Shown here piece after piece: positions 11,511 through 22,350 of a DNA stretch of 64,000 nucleotides (position 1 is its first letter; every line of letters begins with the position of its first letter). Below the pieces are notes generated by a model. That model was not told the DNA's origin. It saw only the letters and a program-made list of their open reading frames with translations, and searched no databases. The position numbers were made by a program, and so were the translations under genes. The stretch is from Doryteuthis pealeii (lineage: Eukaryota > Mollusca > Cephalopoda > Myopsida > Loliginidae), in contig CM042139.1 of the NCBI GenBank assembly GCA_023376005.1, forward strand, positions 136,084,061 through 136,148,060. The letters run 5' to 3'.

Positions 11511-11909
11511 AACAAGTGAACTAGATATAACAGAATGTTTGATTATTTTCCAGGGAGTTTTGTTTTGTAGTAATCCTGTTAGATATTCTTTTAAAGTAAT
11601 GTGCGATATTATTTACATGCTAAACAGCGCCGTTTTGGTGCCGCAATTTTAGCTCCGCTGCTTTGTGTAGACCTTTTTGGTGTTTATATCTTGAATACAT
11701 ACATATGATTGAAAGCCCTGGCTAAATATACGATAATTAAAAAAATATCTAACAAATATTCTAATGGAGCACGTGAATCAAACTGTTTTACGATATTCCA
11801 AGTGCGCCCATCGGCCCAAACTGTATTCAAAAGATTTTGAGTAGGAGCATTCCGTACCAAATCCTTATCATAACCCTAAATCCAGACCCTAAATATTACA
11901 CAATATAAC
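11511..11909. other. Unassigned spacer
   Basis: Nothing recognisable was found here. Confidence 0.4.
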
Positions 11910-12325
11910 GTATGCTTCTCGGCGTTATTTATTTCCTGTTAGTTGCCCTGCTCGTCAGTTACTGTAGTTCATTTGCCGTCACTTGGCCGTGGCATTGCCC
12001 ATCGATTGATGTTTATAGATTTCCCTCACTTGGACCATTACTCTGCCCTCCCGGTTGCTGTTTTTTTGTTTCTCAACAATTGGACTATTGCTCCCCCCCC
12101 CCCACGGTCGCTGTTTTTTATTTCCCACCAATTGGACCGTTGCTCTGCCCATCGGTTGGTGTATTTCGTTTCCTGATACTTGGTCCGTTGCATTGTGGTT
12201 AGGTTGCTGTTGTTCATTTGTAGTCAATTGGCTCGTTGCATTACCCGTTCGTTGTTGCTTTTGATTTCTCGTCACCTGTACCGTTGCACCACCCGTTGGT
12301 TGGTGTTGTTCGTTTCTCATTTTAA
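11910..12325 (-). repeat. 48-bp minisatellite, open frame on minus strand
   Basis: About seven to eight diverged units recur every ~48 bp, built around CCGTTGCATTACCCGTTCG-like and GTTGGTGTTGTTCG-like pieces. Because 48 is divisible by three, the minus strand from 12320 to 11979 stays open for 113 codons. It encodes 16-residue repeats of the type NAT-QVT-NEQQQP, rich in Gln, Asn and Thr. No signal peptide or known domain is seen. It could be a repeat-bearing exon or simply a minisatellite whose period preserves frame. Confidence 0.75.
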
Positions 12326-12359
12326 CATAAAAATATTCTTCACATTCAAAATTGGCGTC

Positions 12360-12725
12360 AAAAGAGTGGTGCCATAAGAAAAAGCGGTGCTAAATATTCC
12401 CGTACCACTAAACAGCATCCAATGCTCTGCGAAAGGAGTAAGAGCCCACCGAACCAGGCCACCTGTCGGCCGTGGATGCCGATCCAACTCCACCTCTTTA
12501 AAGTGGTGAGACCCCACCCAATGGGGCCAACTGTTTGCCGTGGGTGGCAACCTGTGATGCTTAAGGATGGAAATCTGGTGACTGAGAAGTCCATGACATG
12601 CAGAACCCCACTTTGGTCTTTACTTAGAGCGGTCGAAAAGGTCCCCTTCGATCAATCGGCTTGTCATGTCAAGCCCTGGCGCCTATATGATTGTCCTAAC
12701 CCTATTGCCCTCATGGCAAAGCCCT
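12360..12725. other. GC-richer block beside the minisatellite
   Basis: This block is clearly richer in G+C than its surroundings, with several short overlapping frames on both strands. It looks like part of an interspersed repeat (for example a LINE 5' region), but no other copy is seen in the window and I cannot name it. Confidence 0.35.
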
Positions 12726-13454
12726 AACTCTTTTTATCATATAAATCCTAGAAGGCGGTAGCTAGAGATCTTAATTTCCTGGATATTACGTTAAAACTTT
12801 ACCTGATGGTGAAGTTCAAATTCTGGAGCTCTAGGGAATTCATTACTATTGCCACCAGATCCACTCTGACCAGGAGTGGTAGCATCTGTTATCGTCCGGT
12901 CTATGGGTTAAATAGAAAAAAATGAGTTTTAAAAATGTGTTTAAAAATATTGAGTACCCATCAAGAATGAAAAATACAAAACGTCTTCGGCTTAAAATAA
13001 CCCAACAATAGTTGGCATGCCGTAAAATCTAACACATTAAGCAACTAAACAGCATCATTTGGTCATTGAGATTAAAAAATACGCTAAATGAAATGGGACA
13101 TTTTTACGAATAAATTGGATGCTGAAATGATACATGAATACTTTACCTAATACACAGAATCTAAAAGCAGCGATACATTTTCTGTTCTATAAATATGTTA
13201 CGTTGGCGACGATATTGCGGCATTGGAAACGTGGGTACTACAAATGGTATTTGAATTAGAAATTCATCAAATCTTCATAATTGTCGTAATACCATGCATT
13301 TCCCTAGTGAAACAACATTGTTTTTATCTAAATATGCGTCTTATATGCTGGCAAATATATGAAACCCACTTTTTAATATAAAATATATATAAAAAGTATA
13401 GTCTTTTTTTTAAATAGATATAAAAAGTATAGTATTTTTTAAAATAGATATAAA
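12726..13454. other. Unassigned AT-rich spacer
   Basis: Short ATATAAAAAGTATAGT duplications occur near 13385-13435. Nothing else was recognised. Confidence 0.4.
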
Positions 13455-13830
13455 TTGTTACAATTCACTATGCAACACTGTGACCGACTACAAAAGTCCA
13501 ATCTCGAGAACACTTACTGTAGTTGCGAGATACGGTCACACGCAACAAAGAAACAAACTAAATTTCGGGTCGAAGCGAAACTGCTGTACACATTTGGTGC
13601 AGACGGCACGTTCAACGAAGCAGTAGACATACGTAGAAAAACAAAGGAACTACAGAGAGATGCATCCGACTGAGGAACACACAAAGTTACAAATACAGTT
13701 GGATATTTTCTGACCACGTGTCTGACTTTTCGTTGATAGAAATATCTTCGTCTCATCGTCGTCTCTTTATTACCACTTTGTCTCTCCTCCCTCGGCCGTC
13801 AACATTCTTCGAGACGCCCACAACACTACA
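13455..13830. other. GC-richer block with short complementary frames
   Basis: A 72-codon plus frame (13455-13673) and an 80-codon minus frame (13514-13756) overlap. Neither contains a recognisable domain, so I do not call a gene. Confidence 0.3.
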
Positions 13831-14735
13831 CTGCACAAAGCCATTCATAAAAATTTTCTGTTAATCTTCTAATTCGTTTTAATTCAAACCAAAGTCTAAG
13901 ATCAGTTTGTTTGCAAGAACCCTAAGATATTGGTCGAATGGAAATGCGAACAATTTAGCCTCTCACGTAAAAATAGAAAAACGGATTCTTCAGTATGCCC
14001 GGTCAATAAGCACTTGAGCTCTTAAGTGCAACCCTTTCGATATTGGTCGTTGATAAATCGTTGTAGTGGCAGGTGTATCATCTGGTGAACAGTATATTTA
14101 ATCAACATTGATTATTTGCAGAGAGGTAGCAATTCCAACATTGCCCTTAACAGATGACCCCCAGAAGAGTTTCAAATATATATTGGGAAACGGAAGGTTT
14201 TGTTTAAATAGAACACCATCGAATAAAGTGGTCAATGTACCCCGACTTACTCTGAACGCAATAGTATTATAAACACTATTGAAAGGAAATTAGGAACAAG
14301 ATCAGAAAAAAGCCTATCTGTGTGTATTAGGATATTCCCCGATAAATGGACACGAACAAACGTACAATCACAATACAAAGAACATTAAGGAAAATATGTC
14401 AAGAAACATATAAACTCATATGACTGCTAAACCTTCATAAAAGTACATAAATATTCTAAGATGTACAAAAAGCAATAAATACGTGTGTGATGTTTGATTT
14501 TCCAATAGTTATTAAATCTAGCTGTGTCCCGTGTAAGGGAGGATTTGTTGAATAAGAAGATTGTGGCCAGCTAATATTGAAAATTTGATAAAGGTTCATT
14601 CATTGAATTAGTTCTTCCAATCTCTCGAAGTAAATAAAATTCCATCTAAAATCAAAGAAGAATTCCGTAAATATATATCCCCTATAAGTGAGCTCAGCAT
14701 CGATTATCGTCGGTGTGCATTCATCTACTCTCCCT
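13831..14735. other. Unassigned spacer
   Basis: No coding region, RNA gene or repeat family was recognised. Confidence 0.4.
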
Positions 14736-14985
14736 CCATTAGACAGACTGGGCTCTTTAACCATTTCACTGTTTTGTGATGCAGGTTAAACTAGCAAAAT
14801 CGACAGACCACAGTGACACCTCCGCTCTCTTCATATATGGGTAAATAATAGGACAGACTAAACTCTTTAATCTTAGTATGAAAACCGTTCTAGGAGAAGG
14901 AAAACTCTGAATTCAATCTCGTCAAACTTCGCTTAAAACTTTTCTTGTCTCGAATCCTTTTTGTGCGGAGGGGTTGGGTATATAC
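14736..14985 (+). mobile_element. Family B SINE, head missing
   Basis: Two body pieces repeat the GACAGACTGGGCTCTTTAAC and TATGGGTAAATAATAGGACA segments. They are followed by GAGAAGGAAAACTCTGAATTC and GGAGGGGTTGGG. The partial internal duplication suggests rearrangement after insertion. Confidence 0.6.
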
Positions 14986-15714
14986 ATACAATGGATGATT
15001 TATAGTTTTATAGACACTCATTACTTTCAAACAGACCCTATACACACACACACATCAAGACGAAATTGGCATAACATGCACATACGCACATACACATATT
15101 TTTTCCTCGACTCCTCATGTCATGCTTATTACTAGACGTTTCATGTATTTGGAAATTAAAAACAAGCTACACTTGAAATTTGAGAGTCGACTGGAAGAAG
15201 AGGGACTAGTAATTACTCAATATTCCTCACCTAATGCAATAACTGGTGTTGGAGTGGAGGTAAGGAGGGGAATATGGAAATAAAAACTTATACAACGTAT
15301 GAAAAATAGCAATGAATTGGCCCCAAGCATTTATATTAGGTCCTGCTAACTGCGCTGTGGTAGAAAAATGCTGCCATTTTATAAAACAGTATTCCCACAA
15401 GAAAGTAAGTCCTCCTATAATATTGAAGAGAAAATATGCCAGGAGAAATATGCCAAAGACGGATTTCAAATCAGGAACGAGAAGGAAAAAAATTTCCGAT
15501 ATTAAAAAAAATATCAAATATAGAAATATGATAACTTGATCCCAAGATATGGAGTAGGTTTTACCAAATGCACTAAATCAAATTATTGCACAAAAATGGT
15601 GGCATAGACGACAGTTTCTATAAGTCCTTACACAAAAGACTGGTGATTTATTACTAATTTGGTTTTCATTTGCGTTCACTTTGGAAAGTTAAAAGTCACT
15701 AATTGACTACTTAT
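14986..15714. other. Unassigned spacer with overlapping short frames
   Basis: A 96-codon minus frame (15227-15517), rich in hydrophobic residues, and a 75-codon lysine-rich plus frame (15312-15539) lie on opposite strands. Neither shows a domain, and both look like shadows of AT-rich sequence. Confidence 0.35.
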
Positions 15715-15925
15715 CGTATTCTTGTTAATTAAAAAGGGTCGGCCCTTCTGTCTAGGTTTGGGTGACCCCTTTGTGTCTCAAAATACCAGAGGACAGTGTG
15801 TCTCATTTCTGGAATGTATTCTGATTTGTGCATGCATCTGTTGTATAATTCGTGGTCGATCACGTTCCCCACCAGATATGCCATTTCCTCTGACATCGAT
15901 TATTTTATTATGTGATTAGCTGATG
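15715..15925 (-). pseudogene. Dong/R4-like LINE fragment, copy M3
   Basis: The sequence aligns by eye to the endonuclease region of the copy at 17170-17631: TTGTTAATTAAAAAGGGTC corresponds to the LINKK segment and its upstream residues, and GAATGTATTCTGATTTGTGC to the ESVLEN/HKP segment. It is heavily mutated and stops at the TA array at 15931. Confidence 0.5.
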
Positions 15926-15928
15926 TTG

Positions 15929-15930
<2 letters not shown>

Positions 15931-15996
<66 letters not shown>
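15931..15996. repeat. (TA)n microsatellite
   Basis: A continuous TA array separating two minus-strand LINE fragments. It is followed by degenerate TTAGTA/GTAGTA triplets. Confidence 0.97.
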
Positions 15997-16000
<4 letters not shown>

Positions 16001-16057
16001 AGCAGTAGCAGTAGTAGGAGTAAAATTATAATATTAGTATTAGTAGTAGTATATCAA

Positions 16058-16768
16058 GCCTCGCAAGATTTTCACACCAGCATTTACTGGGGTCTGAGTA
16101 ACAGCAAGTCCCCTCAAATGCTCCAGGGCTCTTCTGAGTATTCTAGCCAATCTTAACAATGCTGTTATCTGCATGGCCTCGATTCTTCCTCTGATTTATA
16201 ATTACTTCAGTCTAATTTATAAACCCTTGGACAGCAACTACAATTGGTATCACCTTCACATTCATATTTTTTTCCTTTTCTTTCCTTTGTATTCTGTGGT
16301 CAGCCTGAAGGGCTAAATCCACTGGATGTTAAGTTCTCTTGTTCTTGCTAATAAACTCTCAGTCTGAACTTCTGGGTGGTATTATGTAATACGTCTGTAT
16401 CTCAAAATCCCGACAGATTCGGATTTGTGCATAAATCATTTTTGTTGCATAGTCAAAATTTATTTTCTTGCACAATCCCCAGTGGATAAACTTTCTCACC
16501 TAGTCGTTCCTAGTATTGTACACTTGTTGTGCTTGTTTGTCGCATTATCTTATTATGTGATTACCCGTTTCATATCTGCCACCACACATCCTACGCTTGT
16601 AAATGTGTCTCATCTATTTTCGCTATGATTCCTCTGGCAATACGTTGTGCTGCAATTATGAGAAATTCAGTTTATACCTTGTGGTTTCCCTTTCTTGGAC
16701 ACGCTCATGTCTATTAGTGTGTAATCTGTACAGTTTGTCTCTTGACGTATTCGTATAGCTGTTTTCCC
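16058..16768 (-). mobile_element. Dong/R4-like LINE, 5'-truncated copy M2
   Basis: It matches the copy at 17105-18108 over the whole C-terminal region, for example the segment containing TGCTGCAATTATGAGAAATTC against TGCAGCAATTATAAGTGATTC. The endonuclease and zinc-knuckle regions are present but riddled with indels and stops. The 5' end abuts the TTA/TTG repeat at 16770, and the 3' end abuts degenerate triplets near 16050. Confidence 0.7.
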
Positions 16769-16769
16769 A

Positions 16770-16820
<51 letters not shown>

Positions 16821-16837
16821 CGTTGTCGTTGTTGTTG

Positions 16838-16869
<32 letters not shown>

Positions 16870-16991
16870 GATGGTGGTTGTGGTGGTAGTAGTTGAGGTG
16901 TTATTGTTGGTGGTATTATTATTATTATTATTATTATTATTGTCGTTGTTGTTGTTGTTGGTGGTAGTTGAGGTGTTGTTGTTGGTGGTTG

Positions 16992-17051
<60 letters not shown>

Positions 17052-17104
17052 GTCGTTGTTGCTGTTGTTGGTAGTTGAGGTGTTGTTGTTAGTGGTTGTA
17101 TTAT
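16770..17104. repeat. Higher-order (TTA)n/(TTG)n array
   Basis: TTA, TTG and TGG triplet tracts are interrupted three times by a near-identical block containing GTAGTTGAGGTGTTGTTGTT, near 16889, 16965 and 17070. The array is therefore a higher-order repeat. The poly-Asn/Thr/Ile/Leu frames across it are artefacts of triplet repetition. It separates two LINE copies and may have grown from the AAT-type 3' tail of the copy to its right. Confidence 0.9.
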
Positions 17105-17169
17105 TTGAGTTTTTCACATCAGTGTTAGCTGATGGTCTTTCACTGGAGTCTGAGTGACAGCAAGTCTCC

Positions 17170-17631
17170 TCAGGTCTCCAGGACTCTTCTGAGTATTCTG
17201 GCAGATTGCAGCAGTGCAGTGTTCTGAATGGTTTCAATCCTTCCTCTGATATCCAAACTTTCCAAAGCCTTTTCTAATCCTTTTGGGACTGTTCCAAGTG
17301 CACCAACTACAATTGGTATAACTTTCACTTTCATATTCCATAACTTTTTCAGTTCTCTGGCAAGGTCCAGATATTTGTCAATTTTTTCATTTTCCTTTAA
17401 CTTCACCCTGTGATCCGCTGGCACTGCAAAATCCACCAGTTGACAAGTTCTTTCTTTTTTGTTAATCAACACTAGGTCTGGTCTTCTTGCTGGGATAAGG
17501 TGATCCGTTTTAATTTCAAAGTCCCAGAGAATTTTGTGCGTTTCGTTCTCAAGAACAGATTCTGGTTTATGCATATACCATTTTGTTGTGTGGTCAAAAT
17601 TTAATTTTTTGCATAATTCCCAGTGGATCAC
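17170..17631 (-). pseudogene. LINE restriction-like endonuclease domain (C-terminus)
   Basis: An open frame of 153 codons carries the PD-(D/E)XK type nuclease found at the C-terminus of R2/R4/Dong-clade LINEs, which nicks the insertion target for target-primed reverse transcription. P51-D52 in ARRPDLVL and D67 in LVDFAVP are 14 residues apart, matching the PDX12-14D spacing. Downstream comes the conserved IPIVVGALGTVPKGLE segment and a final LLQSARILRRVLET. The ATG is internal; the frame belongs to a longer polyprotein and is separated from the upstream zinc-knuckle frame by a one- or two-base shift near 17630-17650. Confidence 0.75.
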
Positions 17632-18104
17632 CTTCCCAACCCAGTCGTGTCTAGTTTGTATTCTCGTTGTGCTAGTTTGCTACATTCGCAGAGTATATGG
17701 TTAACAGTCTCATCTCTATTACCGCAAAGTCTACATTTACTATTTTGTTGGGTCTTATCAATTTTCGCTTTGATGTAATTTGTCCTTATGGCATTATTTT
17801 GTGCAGCAATTATAAGTGATTCTGTTTCTCTTTTGAGGTTTCCATTTCTTAACCATGTCCAAGTCTTTACATGTGCAACCTCATCTATTTGTCGTTTGAA
17901 GCGTCCATATAATTGTTTTTCTTCCCATTTTTGTTTTCTAGTCTTTGTCGTTTTTCTGTTTGTCCATCTGCCGTTTCTACTATTGTTGGTCGCCATAAGT
18001 AATTTGTCTTTGCTCTTCCTTGTGTAATCTTCAAGTTGTTGGATTGTGGTTTCTACGCATTCCTCTATGTTGGCAAGACCTCTTCCCCCTTCCTTTCTTG
18101 ACAC

Positions 18105-18108
<4 letters not shown>
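17628..18108 (-). pseudogene. LINE linker and CCHC zinc-knuckle region
   Basis: The frame carries a basic linker (GRWTNRKTTKTRKQKW) and a TWTWLRNGNLKRETESLI segment. It then has a zinc knuckle CRLCGNRDETVNHILCEC with C-X2-C-X8-H-X4-C spacing, the arrangement seen just before the restriction-like endonuclease in R2/R4-type elements. The poly-Ile start is translated AAT repeat, so the true element begins near 18108. A frameshift near 17640 separates it from the nuclease frame. Confidence 0.75.

Positions 18109-18109
<1 letters not shown>

Positions 18110-18151
<42 letters not shown>
18110..18151. repeat. (TTA)n microsatellite at LINE 5' junction
   Basis: About 14 TTA units lie immediately upstream, in minus-strand sense, of the truncated LINE. 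They are the presumed target-repeat side of the insertion. Confidence 0.95.
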
Positions 18152-18153
<2 letters not shown>

Positions 18154-18779
18154 AGTGTGAGATGAACCATACTAAAAAGTAAAGGGAGTTATAAGTAAAA
18201 GACTGTAAATTAAAATGAATGATATTTATAAAGCTTCGTTATGTTGATAATAAAAATAACAATAGTATTTCCTATGTGTAGAAACAAAAATAATTGCGAA
18301 TTATATGTTGAATCAGTATAGTTCTATACACATGACTGGGTAGGAATTTTAATGCCCTTGTGAACAGTAGCTTTATTGCAAAAGTAACACAAAACAACGA
18401 AGTCAGCTGAGATTAAAGGATATATTTGTAAATATATTTTCACAAACGTAATAACGTAAGTGTGATTCCCTTGTTTTCCCTTCATTTTTACTCATGTATT
18501 TATTATTATGCAAACCAAATACAACTCTCATATAATGAATAAACCCGTTCCAAGCGAAACAAAAATATTACTGGACATTGCTTGAGAAATATTCTTTCAG
18601 AATAGGAAGATAGTAATAATTGATTCATTCCACACCACTTGGAAGTTTGGAAGAATCACATATACTGGGTTACATTCAAACCGGTTAACACTAGACCACC
18701 AGCGTGTACGAGAAATACATTCAAACACATGAACCTTAATAACAATCCGTTTTATAACACGCATACGAATATTTAATTA
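18152..18779. other. Unassigned AT-rich spacer
   Basis: This is the divergence point between the minus-strand and plus-strand LINE clusters. I recognise no element in it. Confidence 0.4.
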
Positions 18780-19345
18780 CATCACGGGAGCTATGAAAAG
18801 CTTGAGAATGGAACTGACAGTTGCATAGAAAGAGTTAAAATTCAAATGGAACCTCTCCCAGTAGGAATCTCTGTTCTCTCTATTATTTGTTATTTGTTAT
18901 AAGGATGGCATAGCTAAACTATTATAGATTCACCAAAACGCAAGAAAAGTTAAACTGCCTTATGTTCATGGATTATAACAAACTGTTTGTCAAAAACAAA
19001 TTCGAACCGGAAATCCTAACATAGACATATGTTTTAGCCAAGAAATAGGGATGGAATTTTGACTTGAGAACGGAATAATGTATATTAAGGAATTTTGGGA
19101 AAAAGACAAACAACAGAAAATGAGAATTATCTAATCAATGAAACTTCTCAGAGACTTTTCAGATATATCACCAATTTCTATGAATTTTATGTTTAATGAA
19201 GGAAATTGTATTTGATATATTAAGAAGGGATTAGAGGAATAATCGAAACCATCCAAACCACAGCATTATTAAAAACAGCTAGGATACTTTCATGAGAAGA
19301 GACCTGAGGAGAGTTGCTTTCCAACAATGAAAACTATTAATTGCT
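18780..19345 (+). pseudogene. Dong/R4-like LINE, RT-core remnant P1
   Basis: This is the only piece in the cluster that shows reverse transcriptase core. In mixed frames it reads RFTKTQEKLN then LMFMDYNKLFVKN, corresponding to the palm motif whose catalytic pair is normally Asp-Asp and here reads Asp-Tyr. It is followed near 19215-19310 by the element's 3' end (ETIQTTALLK-like, LRR). Several frameshifts and stops are present and the middle is deleted. Confidence 0.6.
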
Positions 19346-19604
19346 CCTACTGGCGTGGAAAAATGTTCATCATGAAAATATAACAATCGTAGATGAAGTA
19401 CTAGGAATAGACCCCATGAATATGGAAAAGATATTGGGTGGACTGGAGGTTAGAGGAAAACTGAAGCTATCCGGACCAGAGCACTACTAAAATATGCTAA
19501 GATACTCACAAGTGTCCAGGAGACACGGGACGACTTGCTTGTCAATCACGCATCAGTAAAAAAACAAACCAGCTTGAACTGGTATGAAGAAACACACAAA
19601 GAGT

Positions 19605-19605
<1 letters not shown>
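19346..19605 (+). pseudogene. Dong/R4-like LINE 3' fragment P2
   Basis: It contains the last part of the endonuclease domain and the 3' UTR, ending in an (AAC)n tail. Recognisable pieces are GGACTGGAGGTTAGAGGAAA and ATACTCACAAGTGTCCAGGA, aligned to the LEKALESLDIRGR and ARILRRVLET codons of copy M1. Confidence 0.6.
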
Positions 19606-19644
<39 letters not shown>

Positions 19645-19660
19645 GCAACAACAACAATAA
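19606..19660. repeat. (AAC)n tail
   Basis: An AAC repeat with one AGC interruption, ending AATAATG. It sits between the 3' end of fragment P2 and the start of fragment P3. Confidence 0.93.
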
Positions 19661-20262
19661 TGATATGTACAAATGATATCAAAGTAAAAATCGGTAAGAC
19701 ACAACAGAACAGTAAATGTAGGATGTGTGTAGACAGATTAGACGATCATCCATGTAATAAGGGAATGCAACAAACTAGCGCAACGAAAATACAACACTAG
19801 GCACGATTGGGTTGGAAACATGATACACTGGGAATTGTGAAAGAAACTAAATTTCAACCACACACAAATGGTATATGTACAAACCAGAATCCGTTCTAGA
19901 AAATGAAATGCACCTCTTATCCCAGTCTGAAGACCAGATCTACTTTTGAATAACAAGAAAAAAGAACATTTGAACGATTGGATTTTAACGTCCCGGGGAT
20001 CACAGAGTGAAAATGGAAGAAAACGAAAAGATGGAAATCTACTTGGACCTTGCCTAGAAGCTCAAAACATTGTGGAAGGTGATACTGAATGTAGTTGGTG
20101 CCCTTGGAACTATCCACACGGGTTTTGAAAACAAACTGGAGGAACTGGGAATTAGAGGAAGTCTAGAAAACAGGATTGTTAAAATTTGCTAGAATACTTA
20201 GAATAGTCCTAGAGACCCGAGGAGGCATGCTTTCACTCAGACTTCAGACCTGCTAGACATGC
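19661..20262 (+). pseudogene. Dong/R4-like LINE copy P3
   Basis: This copy starts just before the zinc knuckle, at the KTQQNSKCRMC-like segment. It retains a frame reading NTRHDWVGNMIHWEL, the stretch disrupted in copy M1. It continues through the PD region and the GALGT segment to an (AAT)n tail at 20264-20305. Multiple stops and indels make it non-coding. Confidence 0.65.
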
Positions 20263-20263
20263 A

Positions 20264-20305
<42 letters not shown>
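20264..20305. repeat. (AAT)n tail
   Basis: About 14 AAT units separate two LINE copies. Confidence 0.95.
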
Positions 20306-20565
20306 TTGCCGTTTGGGCGGTTATTAGGGTGAAAATTTAAGATAACGAAAACAGGCAAATATCTAGACCTTGCCAAAGAACAAAAACATGAGCGTGAAAG
20401 GGATCTCAATATAAGGTTATCCCTTAATATTGGAGCATTGGAAATCAGAGGAAGAATTGAGACCTTCAAGACAACAGTATTATAAAGATCGGCTAGAATA
20501 CTCAGAAGAGTCCGAGAGACCCGAGGACACATATTGTCACTTAGAATTCAGTGAGAGAAAACCAG
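20306..20565 (+). pseudogene. Dong/R4-like LINE 3' fragment P4
   Basis: A 5'-truncated copy begins within the endonuclease (HRVK, then KYLDLA-like codons). It runs through GGAAATCAGAGGAAGAATTG and CAGAAGAGTCCGAGAGACCC to the end of the coding region. It follows an AAT repeat directly. Confidence 0.6.
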
Positions 20566-20599
20566 CTCGAATTGGTGTGAAAGAACTAGCTAGCCAACA

Positions 20600-21520
20600 C
20601 AGAAGACTATGTAGAGACAACAATCCAAGGACTCAAAGAATACACAAAAAAGAGCAAAGAAATATTACTTATAGCTGCAAACAACAGCAGATGTAATGTA
20701 TGGACAAACAGAAAAACAACAACAACTAGAAAACAAAGATGTGAAGAAAAACAATTATATGGGCACTTCAACGACAAATCGGAGAGGTTGCACATAAAAA
20801 GACCTGGATATGGTTAAGAAGAGGAAACCTCAAGAGAGAAACTGAATCACTAATAATTGCTTCACAAAATAATGCCTTTTAGAACAAATTAAGTTTAACA
20901 AAGCAAACATTGATAAGACGCAACAAAACAGTAAATGTAGACATGCGGTGACAGAGATGAGACTGTTAACCATGTATTAAGTGAATGTAGCAAACTAGCA
21001 CAACGGGAATACAAAGCTAGACGCTTTGTTAAAATTAAATTTTGACCACACAACAAAATGGTATATGCATAAACCAGAATCTGTTCTTGAGAATGAAACG
21101 CTTAAAATTCTCTGTGACTTTGAGATAAAGACGGATCACCCTATCCCGGACAGGAGACCAGACCTAGTGTTGATTTAAAAAAATAGAGAACGTGTCAACT
21201 GGTTTAGTTTGCGGTCCCAGCAGATCACAGGGTGAAGCTGAAGGAAAATGAAAAGATGGATAAATACCTGGAACTTGCCAGAGAATTGAAAAAGCTGTGG
21301 AACATGAGATGGAATGTGATAACGGTCCTAATATACTTGGAGAAAAAGACTGAAGAATTTGAAATCAGAGGAAGAATTGAGACCATCCAGATTACTGCAC
21401 TGCTGCAATCGGCTAGAATACCCAGAAGAGTCTTGGCGACCTGAGGAGACTTGTTGTCACTCAGACTCCAGTGAAATACCATCAGCTAACTCTGATTTGA
21501 AAAACTCAAAAGGAGTGAAA
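20600..21520 (+). pseudogene. Dong/R4-like LINE copy P5
   Basis: It covers the linker (TTIQ-LKEYTKKSKE), the EEKQLYG segment, the degenerate zinc-knuckle region near 20940-21010, the endonuclease with RRPDLVLI-like codons near 21150, and the 3' UTR ending near 21520. It is collinear with copy M1 but has many indels and stops. Confidence 0.65.
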
Positions 21521-22318
21521 ATGATAATATCAGCCTACGGTTTAATTGCGTTGTTCTGTTTGAATTTAAATTTATCAGCAAACTCATTTCATTTCAGTAT
21601 TTCGTTCTACACCCCCCCCAAAAAAAAAATAAAACAAGAAACAAAAACAGATTTAAAAGGAAAATAATGTTTTAAAAAACTAAAACTCATTCTGCAACAA
21701 CCGATACAATATAATGTTTATTTGTCTTTATTATGCAACAGTAATTTACAAGGAAGGAAAATAACTGTCATTAAATTTGATAATAATTTCTTTTTCTCCG
21801 GTTTTTGTTGGTCGGCGCAGCCTCTTCTGACAACAAAGACAAACACAATGATCGAAATCTAATTAGTAAACAAACAGAAGAAAACAACTTAAACGACCTG
21901 AATTCACCACACATTGTATTTCAAATAGATAGGTCACCACCCACTGCCAACTAATAGTCCTATTAGGGGGATTTTACCCCTGTGCAGAGGTTGAGTCGGT
22001 GTAATCTACTACCCCAGCCGACAGAGCTTGGGCAAATTCGTACATACAGCCAGACTAGAATGTTTTTTTATGTTTTTCAGTAACCATAAAAATAGTAGGA
22101 CTAACGAATCTTACTTAGGTTGATTGTTAACTCGTGATCTGTACAAGATAAGAACATTCTCATATGAAGGTGTGCCCTTTTCGCTTGACCTTGATATCTA
22201 TTTAATTTTGTAAGAACGAGTAAAGTGCTGAGATGTTTCATAGCATAAACATGTTCTGCATGGAGTAAATAAGCTATTCCGTTCTTGTTTGTATTAACTG
22301 TATTAATTTATTAATAAA
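21521..22318. other. Unassigned spacer
   Basis: Nothing was recognised apart from a small ATTAGGGGGATTTTACCCC hairpin near 21962. Confidence 0.4.
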
Positions 22319-22319
22319 A

Positions 22320-22350
22320 CTAGCAAATATATGCACCCTCCGGGTACAAG
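22320..22350 (-). mobile_element. Helitron-like 3' terminus
   Basis: On the minus strand an imperfect hairpin (GTACCC...GGGTGC) is followed about ten bases later by GCTAG and then T. This is the same layout as at 3232 and 58609. No internal Helitron genes are visible. Confidence 0.3.

Larger units (their letters stand above)
17105..18108 (-). mobile_element. Dong/R4-like LINE, 5'-truncated copy M1
   Basis: This is the best preserved of the cluster. The minus strand encodes the C-terminal third of a reverse transcriptase polyprotein: a linker, a CCHC zinc knuckle and a restriction-like endonuclease. An AAT-type repeat lies at both ends (18110-18151 upstream and 16770-17104 downstream). Dong elements are known to insert into TAA repeats, which fits this pattern. 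The reverse transcriptase domain itself is absent from this copy. Confidence 0.75.

Noticed and set aside
15227..15539. Overlapping 96-codon minus and 75-codon plus frames
   Set aside because: They are mutual shadows; neither has a domain, and the hydrophobic content of one follows from T-rich sequence.
16656..17237. 193-codon Asn/Thr/Ile-rich frame and its 110-codon antisense Leu/Val frame
   Set aside because: Both are translations of the TTA/TTG triplet array, with short pieces of LINE 3' sequence at the ends.
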